Program-made: the position numbers and the translations under genes | Notes under the pieces: model-generated | The model's input: the letters and a program-made list of their open reading frames with translations, nothing else | Databases searched by the model: none | What the model was told of the DNA's origin: nothing | From: Desulfobacterales bacterium | Lineage (GTDB): Bacteria > Desulfobacterota > Desulfobacteria > Desulfobacterales > JAHEIW01 | Assembly: GCA_030066985.1 (NCBI GenBank) | Contig: JASJAN010000016.1 | Span: 1-64,000 of the forward strand | DNA length: 64,000 nt | Direction: 5' to 3' | Part shown: in pieces, positions 48,201 to 58,482 of the stretch | How positions within the stretch are numbered: position 1 is the first letter of the stretch | How the letters are laid out: every line of letters begins with the position of its first letter

Positions 48201-49075
48201 CCCATTTTGATAAAGCTTTCAGGGCCCAAAAGGCCGAACATCAGTTTCCGACGGCCGTAGGCTCCGATGTGACCTCGGATCTAACCCTGCTGCTCAAATA
48301 TTTATCCGGCCGTTTACCGGTGTCGGATTTTGAACTAGATTTCAGCCAAAAGGGCACTGCCGCCAATATGCTCAATTCCATATTCAACTGCCTGGGGCAC
48401 GCCATCAATTATCTGGCGCGTCCGGTGGATGCCATCAAACACCAGGCCAAAACAGTCACCGTTGGAACCAGCCGGATCAGCGAGCGCCTGGAAGGTATTT
48501 TATTCGATGCTCTTGAAGCGGAAAAACTCGGCGTCGCTCAACTCACGGCCAGCAATATTATTGTCCTGAAAAATCTGCAGGAAATTATCCACGATATCAG
48601 CGGATCGATTCTCTATCGAATTAACGGCTTAAACCTATTGGGACAGCCAGTCAAAGAAACCACTATTCGCGTGGTCGCCAAACGCGGCGCTGCCGAACAG
48701 ATTTCCTCACGGGTTGAATCCGACGCCCAATTGAAAGGAACCAAGCGTATTATTGTCAGACAGGGCAACGTTTATATTGGCAAAGGCCTTAAAGATGAGC
48801 GCAGCATCGCCGTTATTCCGGTCCTCTCCAATTCAGCTTCTGCTCCGAATATCATTGAAAATCTGCTTTTGCTGCATATAGTATTTAAAGAAAACATTCC
48901 GCTGAGTTCTAAAATTAAAGCATTGGGCGGCAAATATGAACACATTCAGAATATTGTGCAGGAAAACAGCGTGGTTTGGGACGATCGGCTGCTTGACGGT
49001 ATTGCGGTTGAGGAACTATTCGGAAGGTCCGCCGAGAAGGTGGGAGAGTTTATTATTTCCCTGGCCAGCACGTAG
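45296..49075 (+). CDS. Giant GlmS-like amidotransferase/phosphosugar isomerase
   Basis: 1259 aa, against about 610 for GlmS. An N-terminal 62-residue leader precedes CGIAGIVAF (Cys63 equals the N-terminal nucleophile of GlmS). Residues 75-225 are a helical insertion that interrupts the glutaminase domain. RGRDSAG (240-246), HTRW (350-353), LNG (387-389) and TTDT (412-415) resume it. SIS domain 1 (about 612-760) has SQSGTTTDT and VASTKAF. SIS domain 2 (about 795-935) keeps the Lys/Glu helix and a His at about 841. Residues 940-1259 match nothing I know. It could supply glucosamine-6-phosphate, but the leader requires processing or an alternative start (LLC codons are TTG-CTG-TGC). No ribosome-binding site is evident at either. 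Confidence 0.85.
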   Translation: MHMKPLPLILFVRRLRFILNFLHRSIEWLRLLLAADVYVGKYVERVPDGAIVFFPCRQTLLCCGIAGIVAFKNKKPTSGKLDLQALEDVIAQIEAKGFESCSQANHWLDAYLGGSGRIAALGQGVQGLKTAAQFFLIFSDEKAQHQLQQMAARLADLAASESELLAAQMGHLSAEQVNHMTRAIEEVKDIHWRLENDILANTEKIRRLLIHSPQKPSRESVVLLKKINAVLNSIDRLEVRGRDSAGISIMFMFEAADFQKGQAALEKAGQLAQFKERCDPDPLVNGGINCQPSKQADGKDQIAVAVTYKIALEIGSLGDNVAFLRQQIANDAVFQILATIPAAWDTVSAHTRWASVGAITEANCHPVDNHTSGASVAKCGIIQTCLNGDIDNFQQLKAELEGADTPIHSDITTDTKIIPLKIQRYFQQGHAIEEAFRLAVNDFEGSHAISMHTDLAPGKLFLAQRGSGQAIFIGIAEEHYMASSEVYGFVEETPQYLKLDGEKTITGKQGRTRGQIFILDQISSGGLDGIQAQFYDGTPLALDEKDIKYTEITTRDIDRQQYPHYFLKEIAESPVSVDKTLQNRWKFKEDDKTQYTIELDESIIPQSLQEALATDQIKRIFFIGQGTAGVAALVCANILNHYLDNPAIQIGALKASEFSGFQLNETDSKDAMRDALVVAISQSGTTTDTNRTVDMVKERGAYTLAIVNRRDSDITFKVNGVMYTSSGRDIEMSVASTKAFYSQIVAGAVLGLFIARLKKCRDDAFVDAETRRLLDLPQHMRKVLAMRETIRQSAEKLAVTKTYWAAVGSGPNKAAADEIRIKLSELCYKTISSDYVEDKKHIDLSSEPLIIVCAAGSRSTVIGDIIKDTAIFKAHKATPVVIANQGEDRFNPYAADVFQVPAVEEHLAPILNTLVGHIWGYYAALSINEGSRFLYRFQKDLQDSIQTHTAAGLDIYEIILEKSFQEKVAHFDKAFRAQKAEHQFPTAVGSDVTSDLTLLLKYLSGRLPVSDFELDFSQKGTAANMLNSIFNCLGHAINYLARPVDAIKHQAKTVTVGTSRISERLEGILFDALEAEKLGVAQLTASNIIVLKNLQEIIHDISGSILYRINGLNLLGQPVKETTIRVVAKRGAAEQISSRVESDAQLKGTKRIIVRQGNVYIGKGLKDERSIAVIPVLSNSASAPNIIENLLLLHIVFKENIPLSSKIKALGGKYEHIQNIVQENSVVWDDRLLDGIAVEELFGRSAEKVGEFIISLAST

Positions 49076-49154
49076 TGCCAAGTCCCATAATTAAATTAAA
49101 AAGTAGTTGTGACGTGAGCGCCCCTCTGGAGCTTCAAAGCTTCGATCCCCAAAC

Positions 49155-49292
49155 AGGTTTCAGTGGTCAGGTGTCAGCAAACAAGCGACAGAGCACAGAA
49201 AACAGAAGCATATTAGATAGCCTCGGCTTGCAGTGATTCATTAGTCGGCTAATTCTTATCATCTGAATACTGACACCTGACACCTGAAACCC
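49155..49292. repeat. Expanded heptamer palindrome after the GlmS-like gene
   Basis: The left arm (49155-49175) has AGGTTTC, AGTGGTC, AGGTGTC. The right arm (49265-49292) has GAATACT, two GACACCT and GAAACCC. The loop is about 90 nt and contains four in-register 7-mers of another type (ACAGAGC, ACAGAAA and similar, 49181-49208) without a complementary partner. It looks like one element type inserted into or grown inside another. Confidence 0.8.
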
Positions 49293-49400
49293 CAAAATGA
49301 CGAATCAAATTAGATATTGTACTCTTGAAATCTGGGTTTTGCTAAACACCTAAAACGGCTCGCACAACAAATCCACCATTTTACCGATCTGAGATAATCA

Positions 49401-50054
49401 ATGCGCACCCGTCTATTCCAGAGGTCCTTGATGGCCCCATTTTTCATTGCCTTGCTATTGGCGACGCAGCAGCTGCCGGCCGAGGAATCGGAGCAGGCGG
49501 CCCTGCTCGAGGGTAAAGCGTTGATTCAGAAGCTGCCGTCACAACAAAAAGACGGCAGTGGCAGCGGATATGAATTGATTTACGTCGTTGACGCGCCGCT
49601 TGAGGTTTACTGGAAGTTTAAAACAGATTTCGAAAACGATTATATCGTCAGCAATAAATTTATTATCTCCCACCGACTGGTTAGCCAGCATGGAAATGTG
49701 GTAGTGACCGAGGATATTTTCAGCGAGGATTTATATACCCACAAGCCCAAGGCCAAATTTCTATGGCAAACGACCCTCTTCCTCCCCCAATATCGTCTGG
49801 ATTTTGTGCTTTTAAATCCGGCGGAATGCGGCCAAAAATTCCATTACGGCTCCATTCGGCTTGAGACATTTGGCGTTTCAAGCCAGAAAACCAAAATTAC
49901 CCAGAGAGCCTATTTCGATTTCTTTGGAGTATCTTTTTGGGTAAATTACCCCTGGTACGGCGGCATGAAACACTTTTTAAGATACACTGCCCGCTGGGAA
50001 CAAGACACCGTTTTGCGCTTAAAACCAAAATATATTCAAAAAAGTGCACAATAA
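49401..50054 (+). CDS. Exported SRPBCC/START-like protein
   Basis: 217 aa with an N-terminal signal peptide (about residues 9-27, ending near LPAEE). The mature part has the pattern of a START/polyketide-cyclase helix-grip fold, with VVDAPLEVYWKFKTDFEN near the start of the domain and alternating strands after it. Such domains bind hydrophobic ligands, and a periplasmic lipid- or hydrocarbon-binding role is possible. The family is inferred from pattern only. No operon partner is evident. Confidence 0.65.
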   Translation: MRTRLFQRSLMAPFFIALLLATQQLPAEESEQAALLEGKALIQKLPSQQKDGSGSGYELIYVVDAPLEVYWKFKTDFENDYIVSNKFIISHRLVSQHGNVVVTEDIFSEDLYTHKPKAKFLWQTTLFLPQYRLDFVLLNPAECGQKFHYGSIRLETFGVSSQKTKITQRAYFDFFGVSFWVNYPWYGGMKHFLRYTARWEQDTVLRLKPKYIQKSAQ

Positions 50055-50066
50055 CCGCGATAAAAA

Positions 50067-50094
50067 TTGACATGATACTGAAGTATGCTATAAT
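50067..50094 (+). promoter_or_regulatory. Consensus sigma-70 promoter
   Basis: TTGACA, 16 bp, TATAAT with an extended -10 (TGC). Both hexamers are perfect. It lies about 190 bp upstream of the sigma-54 activator start codon, so the transcript would have a long AT-rich leader with no recognised riboswitch. Confidence 0.75.
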
Positions 50095-50286
50095 TCGTAT
50101 ACAAAAGTGAATAATTATTGCCCGATTTTCCTGGTGGCGCAACGCTCACTGATCTTTAGCTTTAATTATAAGTCATTGTAATTAATTTATAACTATATTA
50201 AAAGCATCTGAAATCGGGCTCGATGACGGCGCTAAAAGCATTTACGCATAATCAGATAAATACATTTTATAGCTGCGTCAAGGTGT

Positions 50287-51795
50287 ATGAAAATGGATAA
50301 AATAGCAAAAGATGCCGGCATTTCCATTGATCGATTGAAAGAAATATCCACCTGGGTATCATCGGTACAAGATCTGGATCAGCTGCTGGAGCTGATCATC
50401 GAAACCGCCACGCGGATGATGGATGCCAAAGCCAGTTCGCTGTTGCTGCTAGACCCCAAAACCCAAAGGTTGTACTTTAAAGTCGCCACCGGTGAAAAAA
50501 AAGATGACGTCAAGCAGTTTGAGATCGAAATGGGACAAGGCATTGCTGGATATGTGGCCCAGACCGGTGAACCGTTGCTCATACCCAATGTATCCGAGGA
50601 CCCGCGCTGGTACAAAGAAATCAGCGAAAGTATTGGATTTGAAACACGCTCCATTGCCTGTGTTCCCTTGAAGGTCAAAGGCGAAACCATCGGAGTGGTT
50701 GAAATCATCGATAAGGCCGACGGCAGCGCAATTACGGGCGAAGATTTAAAGATCTTATCGGTTTTTGCTGAACTTGCAGCCGTTGGGATCGGCAATGCCC
50801 GCAAAATCGAACATGATAAAAAGGAAATCAGAGATCTCAAAGAAGAGCTGGATTTGAAATACGAACTGATCGGTGAAAGCACAGCCCTCAGAAAAGTCAT
50901 CTCCGATGCCGTTAAGGTCGCAAATTCCAAGGCCAGCACTTTAATCTTGGGAGAAAGTGGTACGGGTAAAGAGCTACTGGCACGGCTGATTCACCGCGCG
51001 GGTGCTCGCAAAGATGAGCCCATGATCGTTCTCAATTGCGCAGCGCTGCCGGAGACGTTGCTTGAAGACGAGCTTTTTGGTCATGAAAAAGGCGCCTATA
51101 CCGGTGCAACCGGTCGCAAAATTGGTAAATTCGAGCTTGCAGATAAAGGGACTATTTTTTTGGATGAAATCGGTGAAATGAGCCCCGGTATGCAATCCAA
51201 ACTGCTTCGCATTTTGCAGGAAGGCGTTTTTTATCGGGTTGGCGGAAACAAATCCATACCCGTGGATGTGCGGGTCATCGCAGCCACGAATCGCAATATT
51301 GCCGAAGAAGTAGCAGAAAGCCGTTTTCGCGAAGACCTATACTACCGGCTCAATGTCGTTCAGATTCATATGCCGCCAATAAGGGAGCGCAAAGATGATA
51401 TCCCCTTGCTGGCTGAATACTTTTTAGGCATCTTCAAGCGCGAACGGGGTGTGTCGAATTTGTCCATATCCAAAAGTGCCATGAATGCCATGGTTCAATA
51501 TGACTGGCCCGGCAATGTGCGCGAGATGAAAAATGCTATTGAAAGAGCGGTTGTCATGGGAAACGGTGGCGCAGTGATGCCTGAAGATCTGCCGCAATTT
51601 GCTGCCAAACCCAGCTATCCGGGCATGAAGGTTGGATTGACATTAAAAGAAGCCACCGACATGTTCAAAAAGGAGTTTATTGCGTTGAATCTCCGGCATA
51701 CCGGTGGAAATAGAAGTGTGGCAGCCAAAACCATGAATATTCAAAGAACCTATCTGTCGCGCCTCATCAGCCGCTATGAACTGCTGGATAAATGA
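50287..51795 (+). CDS. Sigma-54-dependent regulator with GAF domain
   Basis: Enhancer-binding activator of RpoN promoters. An N-terminal GAF sensor (about residues 28-175) and a coiled linker lead to the AAA+ domain with Walker A GESGTGKE (222-229), the sigma-54 contact loop as GAYTGA (269-274) and Walker B GTIFLDEIGEM. A Fis-type helix-turn-helix closes the protein. GAYTGA is an accepted variant of GAFTGA, so activation should be intact. There is no receiver domain, so the signal is probably a small ligand. Sigma-54-like promoters occur at 61557 and 62703, but a link is unproven. Confidence 0.95.
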   Translation: MKMDKIAKDAGISIDRLKEISTWVSSVQDLDQLLELIIETATRMMDAKASSLLLLDPKTQRLYFKVATGEKKDDVKQFEIEMGQGIAGYVAQTGEPLLIPNVSEDPRWYKEISESIGFETRSIACVPLKVKGETIGVVEIIDKADGSAITGEDLKILSVFAELAAVGIGNARKIEHDKKEIRDLKEELDLKYELIGESTALRKVISDAVKVANSKASTLILGESGTGKELLARLIHRAGARKDEPMIVLNCAALPETLLEDELFGHEKGAYTGATGRKIGKFELADKGTIFLDEIGEMSPGMQSKLLRILQEGVFYRVGGNKSIPVDVRVIAATNRNIAEEVAESRFREDLYYRLNVVQIHMPPIRERKDDIPLLAEYFLGIFKRERGVSNLSISKSAMNAMVQYDWPGNVREMKNAIERAVVMGNGGAVMPEDLPQFAAKPSYPGMKVGLTLKEATDMFKKEFIALNLRHTGGNRSVAAKTMNIQRTYLSRLISRYELLDK

Positions 51796-51916
51796 AACTG
51801 TTTTGCAAACGCGGAATTCGTGCTATGCTGTGCTCAGATCTGAACTTATAATCGCTGATATGAAACCCGCCCTTTTATCAAACAAGCCCCCCATCGCCTG
51901 ATAAAGGCAGGACCAG

Positions 51917-52513
51917 ATGGAAAAATACAACATTTTACTGGTAGATGATGACCCCTTTATTCTGGAAGGCATCGGTGCGGACCTTGAAAACCAGGGCTTT
52001 AATTTGACAGAAGCCAGCAGCGGTGACCTTGCGCTGGAATTGCTGAGCCAAACCCAATTTGATTTGGTGATTACCGATTTGGTCATGGAAAATGTCGATG
52101 GCATTCAGGTGCTGAAAAAAGCCAAAGCGGTCAATCCGGAAACAATGGTCATCATCTTGACCGGCTATGGCAATATGACATCGGCCATTGAAGCCTTGCG
52201 CCACGAGGCCGATGATTATCTGCTGAAACCCTGTGAATCGGCTGTTATGCTGCACCGCATCCATCAATGCCAGGAAAAAGCCGCACTGCGCCAACGATTA
52301 AAAATATATCAAAAATTGTTGCCCATGTGCTGCGTATGTAAAAAAATCAGAGACGACCGCCAGACGGCGCCCGGTAAGGGGCAATGGGTTGCGGTCGAAC
52401 AATTTATTCATGATAAAGCCAAGCTGGATATCACATCAAGCTATTGCCCCGATTGCGCCCAGCAGACCATGGATGCCTTCACCCACCACACGGCAAACCC
52501 GTCTAAAAAATAG
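51917..52513 (+). CDS. Response regulator with C-terminal cysteine motif
   Basis: The receiver domain (about residues 5-120) is complete: the acidic pair after LLVDDD, the phosphoacceptor Asp in VITDLVMENVDG, Thr in ILTGYG and Lys in LLKPCE. It is followed by about 75 residues with CCVCKKIRDD and, 40 residues on, YCPDC. This CxxC...CxxC arrangement is seen at the ends of many deltaproteobacterial signalling proteins and may bind metal. No DNA-binding or enzymatic output domain is visible. It follows the sigma-54 activator by about 120 bp. Confidence 0.88.
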   Translation: MEKYNILLVDDDPFILEGIGADLENQGFNLTEASSGDLALELLSQTQFDLVITDLVMENVDGIQVLKKAKAVNPETMVIILTGYGNMTSAIEALRHEADDYLLKPCESAVMLHRIHQCQEKAALRQRLKIYQKLLPMCCVCKKIRDDRQTAPGKGQWVAVEQFIHDKAKLDITSSYCPDCAQQTMDAFTHHTANPSKK

Positions 52514-52535
52514 ACACCCGTAATAAATTCGGTTA

Positions 52536-52660
52536 AGCCCGTTACCCGGATGTCCGCCTTAAGTAGGCTGTCCCGTTGGCCGGTTATTGAGAAATAACAT
52601 TTGATATTATTCCATTTCAAACAGGCGCAATCCCTTTTTACGTGAAAACGGGCAAACCAG
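52536..52660. other. Hairpin-forming spacer between convergent genes
   Basis: AGCCCGTT and AACGGGCAAACCAG bracket about 100 nt, with further GCC/GGC-rich inverted segments and an AT-rich centre (ATATTATT). The same bracketing words, inverted, occur at 25460-25527. It lies between the response regulator and pyrG 3' ends. Possible bidirectional terminator or small repeat. Confidence 0.4.
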
Positions 52661-52678
52661 ATAGCAGACGGGTTAATC

Positions 52679-54340
<1,662 letters not shown>

Positions 54341-54405
54341 TCATTCGGTTTCATCGGTCAAAACAGTTGACTGTTACAACCACTTTAAACAATGCATCTC
54401 CCGGT

Positions 54406-54445
54406 AAAAAAAGAGAAAAAGCCCTTTGTGCGACGCCCAAAGGGC
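54406..54445 (-). terminator. Terminator-like hairpin in the pyrG leader region
   Basis: On the minus strand, stem GCCCTTTG / CAAAGGGC with a 9-nt loop is followed by a long T-rich run (CTTTTTCTCTTTTTTT). It lies about 75 bp before the pyrG start codon. A second hairpin upstream (54593) already follows the previous gene, so this one may act on pyrG itself. Confidence 0.7.
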
Positions 54446-54592
54446 CTTTTCATCCGTGCTAACTTTAAATTTTGACATAAAGCAGATTTTTAAAATGTTC
54501 GCTGCCTTTCACGTAAGGTAGGAATCGCAAATGCGATCTGTTTTTAATTTAGTAGTGTCTCAAATGAGCGATCAAATTGCAATATAAAATTT

Positions 54593-54638
54593 GCCCTGCG
54601 GTGCCGCTCAGATGCAGAAAGGTTTGACACCACAGGGC
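54593..54638 (-). terminator. Hairpin after the eno operon
   Basis: An 11-bp stem, GCCCTGTGGTG / CACCGCAGGGC (one mismatch), followed on the minus strand by AAATTTTAT. It lies about 45 bp past the stop codon of the periplasmic protein gene. The T-run is weak. Confidence 0.55.
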
Positions 54639-54684
54639 CTGAGCCCGGATTTAGATATGGCAAACGCCGCTGTGGCTGTGGTTT

Positions 54685-55644
54685 TTATTCGAATATTCTT
54701 TTAAAGTCCTGGATCGTTTTTTCAACCTCACTTAAACCTTCCTGGTTACCGGAATATTCTGGTACTTGATCCGATTGGCGGTATTCAGACATCAGGCGAG
54801 AAATGTCAAATATTTCTGCTGAAAAAGCGGTATGGATTTGATACTGTTGAACTTCAATCGCCCGCACGCGGATGCCATCCTGAATAAATTCAATTTGCAT
54901 CGGATACAATGTGTTTTCGATTTTTTGCCAGTCCGTGTATCGAATTTCCAGCATACCGGTGCGGTTGTCGTGGACAGAGGGAATCACCATGCGCAGAGGG
55001 TAAAAGGTTTCTTTATCGATCCAAACCTGAGGAACGGTCTCATCGGGGAATTCTGCCCCAATCACCAGCGCAAGCTGTTCATCGTATTTTCCCAGGCTGG
55101 AGACGGTGACATCAATGCCCAGGGTCATCAATCGGGCTTCAAGCGTTTCGCGGGAGCGATACAGCAACAGATCCTTGTAGAGGTCAAAGCGCGACTCTGT
55201 AAAATTGGCAATAACGCCGTCAATCACCGTAATGGACTGCCCCTGATTATAAACATAAATGCGCTGGTTTGTATCAGAGACAATATCCGATCGAAACGCC
55301 TTTGAAAAAACATATCGAATGGACTCTTCCAGTTGGATGGGTTGGGGTTCGACAGATGTTGGGGCAGTGTCGGATAACTCCGTTGCCAGCCCGCTGGGCT
55401 GTCCGGCGGTATCGAGCTCAGCATCGGGATAGTCTTGTTGTTCCATGGCGTCAGGTTGCGGCGCAAAAGGGTAAAAGATAACGCGCTGTGAAATGAAAAG
55501 GCTCTCAGCCGGTCCCAGTTTATCGGTCATCAGCTGGATGATATGAGGTCCTTGCAGGACGTATGAATGCGCATTGAATAGCAAAAACGCCGTGAGCGTT
55601 AAGCTGATGATCGTCGCGACCATAATTTTTGGATAGGCTGTCAT
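54685..55644 (-). CDS. Exported or membrane-anchored LolA/RseB-like protein
   Basis: 319 aa with one N-terminal hydrophobic segment (about residues 7-27, AFLLFNAHSYVLQGPHII), either signal anchor or signal peptide. A Pro/Glu/Gln-rich linker (about 60-105) leads to a beta-rich domain with FYPLRMVIP and LEIRYTDWQKIENTLYPMQIE, a pattern like lipoprotein-carrier (LolA/LolB) folds. It is 5 bp after eno. The family assignment is tentative and a lipoprotein-handling role would be inference. Confidence 0.6.
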   Translation of the reverse strand: MTAYPKIMVATIISLTLTAFLLFNAHSYVLQGPHIIQLMTDKLGPAESLFISQRVIFYPFAPQPDAMEQQDYPDAELDTAGQPSGLATELSDTAPTSVEPQPIQLEESIRYVFSKAFRSDIVSDTNQRIYVYNQGQSITVIDGVIANFTESRFDLYKDLLLYRSRETLEARLMTLGIDVTVSSLGKYDEQLALVIGAEFPDETVPQVWIDKETFYPLRMVIPSVHDNRTGMLEIRYTDWQKIENTLYPMQIEFIQDGIRVRAIEVQQYQIHTAFSAEIFDISRLMSEYRQSDQVPEYSGNQEGLSEVEKTIQDFKRIFE

Positions 55645-55649
55645 AGGTG

Positions 55650-56942
<1,293 letters not shown>

Positions 56943-57133
56943 TCAACCAGCCTCTAGACAATTCAATCCATGGGCGAAAGCTGCGGGAACCCGCCAGCAG
57001 AGTATGGATGTTGCCGCCCAACCCCTGGCAAGCATCGGATGCCAGATCTGGCATGTGGTGAACGGGTTTTGTTAAGGTGCGCTTAGGTCGACTCGGCCCC
57101 ATGGTGAAATTCAAAAGGACCTTGCCATGTTGC

Positions 57134-57161
57134 TTGACAAATACAAATGAAATGTTACTCT
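57134..57161 (+). promoter_or_regulatory. Possible promoter for the winged-helix gene
   Basis: TTGACA, 16 bp, TACTCT on the plus strand, about 75 bp upstream of the small winged-helix gene. It overlaps the divergent eno promoter, so the two could interfere or share control. The -10 is weak. Confidence 0.4.
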
Positions 57162-57180
57162 GCAACAGCGTTGATGTCAA
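57152..57180 (-). promoter_or_regulatory. Probable eno promoter
   Basis: On the minus strand, TTGACA, 17 bp, TAACAT. It gives a leader of about 230 nt before the enolase start codon. The remainder of the 56919-57234 gap shows no gene. Confidence 0.5.
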
Positions 57181-57234
57181 GTCAGGCCGAATTGAATACA
57201 AGGCGCTTTATATTGTCTAAAAGATCCGTGCGCT

Positions 57235-57651
57235 ATGGAAGAAAAAGGTAAAGATTTATATGTAACAGCCCACCTTTTTGTCGCTGCTGTACGGGTGTGC
57301 GAACATCAAATGGGCACACCGCCGACAATTGGAGATATATCTCAACTTCTGACCATGTCGATGGAGCGCAGTAATTATGTTTGCAGAAAACTGAAAGAAC
57401 TGGGCGTTATCGACAGCGTTGAGGGCTCATTTGGCAACCGCTTGTTCGTGTGCGATCATTTAAAAATTGAGGAAATTCCACGTGATGCGGATGGAAAGCA
57501 ATTAGAAGCGGAGCTGAATAAATTTAAGGAATCCCAAAAGGCGCTATCCGATAAAATTGAAACCATTCAGGCAAAGCAGGCCCAAAAGAAAAAAGACCTC
57601 TTTGCCGAAATGGAAAAAAAGCTTAAACAGGAGCTGGATAAAAAAACTTAG
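57235..57651 (+). CDS. Small winged-helix-like protein with coiled-coil tail
   Basis: 138 aa. Residues 5-70 look like a winged helix-turn-helix (TIGDISQLLTMSMERSNYVC, then RKLKELGVIDSVEG). Residues 80-138 are a Lys/Glu-rich coiled coil. A small DNA-binding or scaffold protein is likely. I do not recognise a named family. No strong Shine-Dalgarno precedes it. It is separated by 327 bp from the next gene. Confidence 0.65.
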   Translation: MEEKGKDLYVTAHLFVAAVRVCEHQMGTPPTIGDISQLLTMSMERSNYVCRKLKELGVIDSVEGSFGNRLFVCDHLKIEEIPRDADGKQLEAELNKFKESQKALSDKIETIQAKQAQKKKDLFAEMEKKLKQELDKKT

Positions 57652-57978
57652 TGTTTAATGCTCTCCTCGCGTATCGTCAGCTGTACCCTTTCAGGGTTGT
57701 CGGTTTGCTGTTGCAAGGCACCATACCGAGTTCTGGGCTAAGGGAATGTTTCTTCTTTCGGACATGGCAAGCCAAGCCAACTATCAAATATCATGATGAT
57801 TTTTTGCTTGACATAAAATTGCCTTTATCATTAAGCTTATTGCAATAGCCATCCCATTTGTATTATTTTCAAATACATAAAATAATCTATACAAGCGAAA
57901 TGCAATGACCCATCACCGTTGACCATGTGCGGCAACGAAATGTGCGGTCAAACGAATTAGCCTTATACACAGCTATGA
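57652..57978. other. AT-rich intergenic region with a possible promoter
   Basis: No gene is seen. TTGACA at 57808-57813 is followed 18 bp later by TAAGCT and could drive the next two coupled genes. A CCCTTTCAGGG-type short inverted repeat lies near the start of the gap. Confidence 0.35.
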
Positions 57979-58482
57979 ATGGAACGCCATATGGATATTG
58001 GTAGACCTGAGCAACCAGAGATTTTTTATCGCAAAACCCATCGCAAGGATCATGACCAAGTTGCCCTTGATGCGGATATGATACGCTTGTTGATCGCTAT
58101 CGATGATAAGAAGACACTATCTCAGATCGCTGCGGAAGTTCAGATGGAACCAGCAGCCCTCAAAAAGAACCTGGGAAAGCTGATTCAATTGGGGCTGGTT
58201 GAACCGATCAAAAAAGACCTGCCCGTATTGGATAAAATCTTTTTGCAGGCATTGAATATTAATTTGTCCAAAGCCATCGGTCCGATGGCTGAATTTTTGA
58301 TTGAAGAGGTCGCATCGGAAATGGAAATAACCGACCCCGGCATACCCGTACATCAGGCAGCTGAAATGATTACCACCCTTTCTCATGAAATACCGGACCC
58401 TGAAAAACGGATTGAATTTAAAAAATCCATGATGGATATTCTCAATAAAAAGCGAATCTATACGGAGGTGCCCAAACCATGA
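57979..58482 (+). CDS. Winged-helix-like regulatory protein, family not named
   Basis: 167 aa. The N-terminal half (about residues 25-80) reads like a winged helix, with TLSQIAAEVQMEPAALKKNL then IQLGLVEPI. The C-terminal half (about 85-165) is an amphipathic helical domain containing AIGPMAEFLIEEVASEM, of a type found attached to signalling proteins in deltaproteobacteria. It shares a 4-nt ATGA overlap with the downstream sensor gene, so the two products are probably made and used together. The start could be at the fifth codon (second Met). Confidence 0.7.
   Translation: MERHMDIGRPEQPEIFYRKTHRKDHDQVALDADMIRLLIAIDDKKTLSQIAAEVQMEPAALKKNLGKLIQLGLVEPIKKDLPVLDKIFLQALNINLSKAIGPMAEFLIEEVASEMEITDPGIPVHQAAEMITTLSHEIPDPEKRIEFKKSMMDILNKKRIYTEVPKP

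Noticed and set aside
57651-57848. 65-codon open frame after the small winged-helix gene
   Set aside because: It has no ribosome-binding site, an unusual composition, and overlaps the only promoter-like sequence in the gap.
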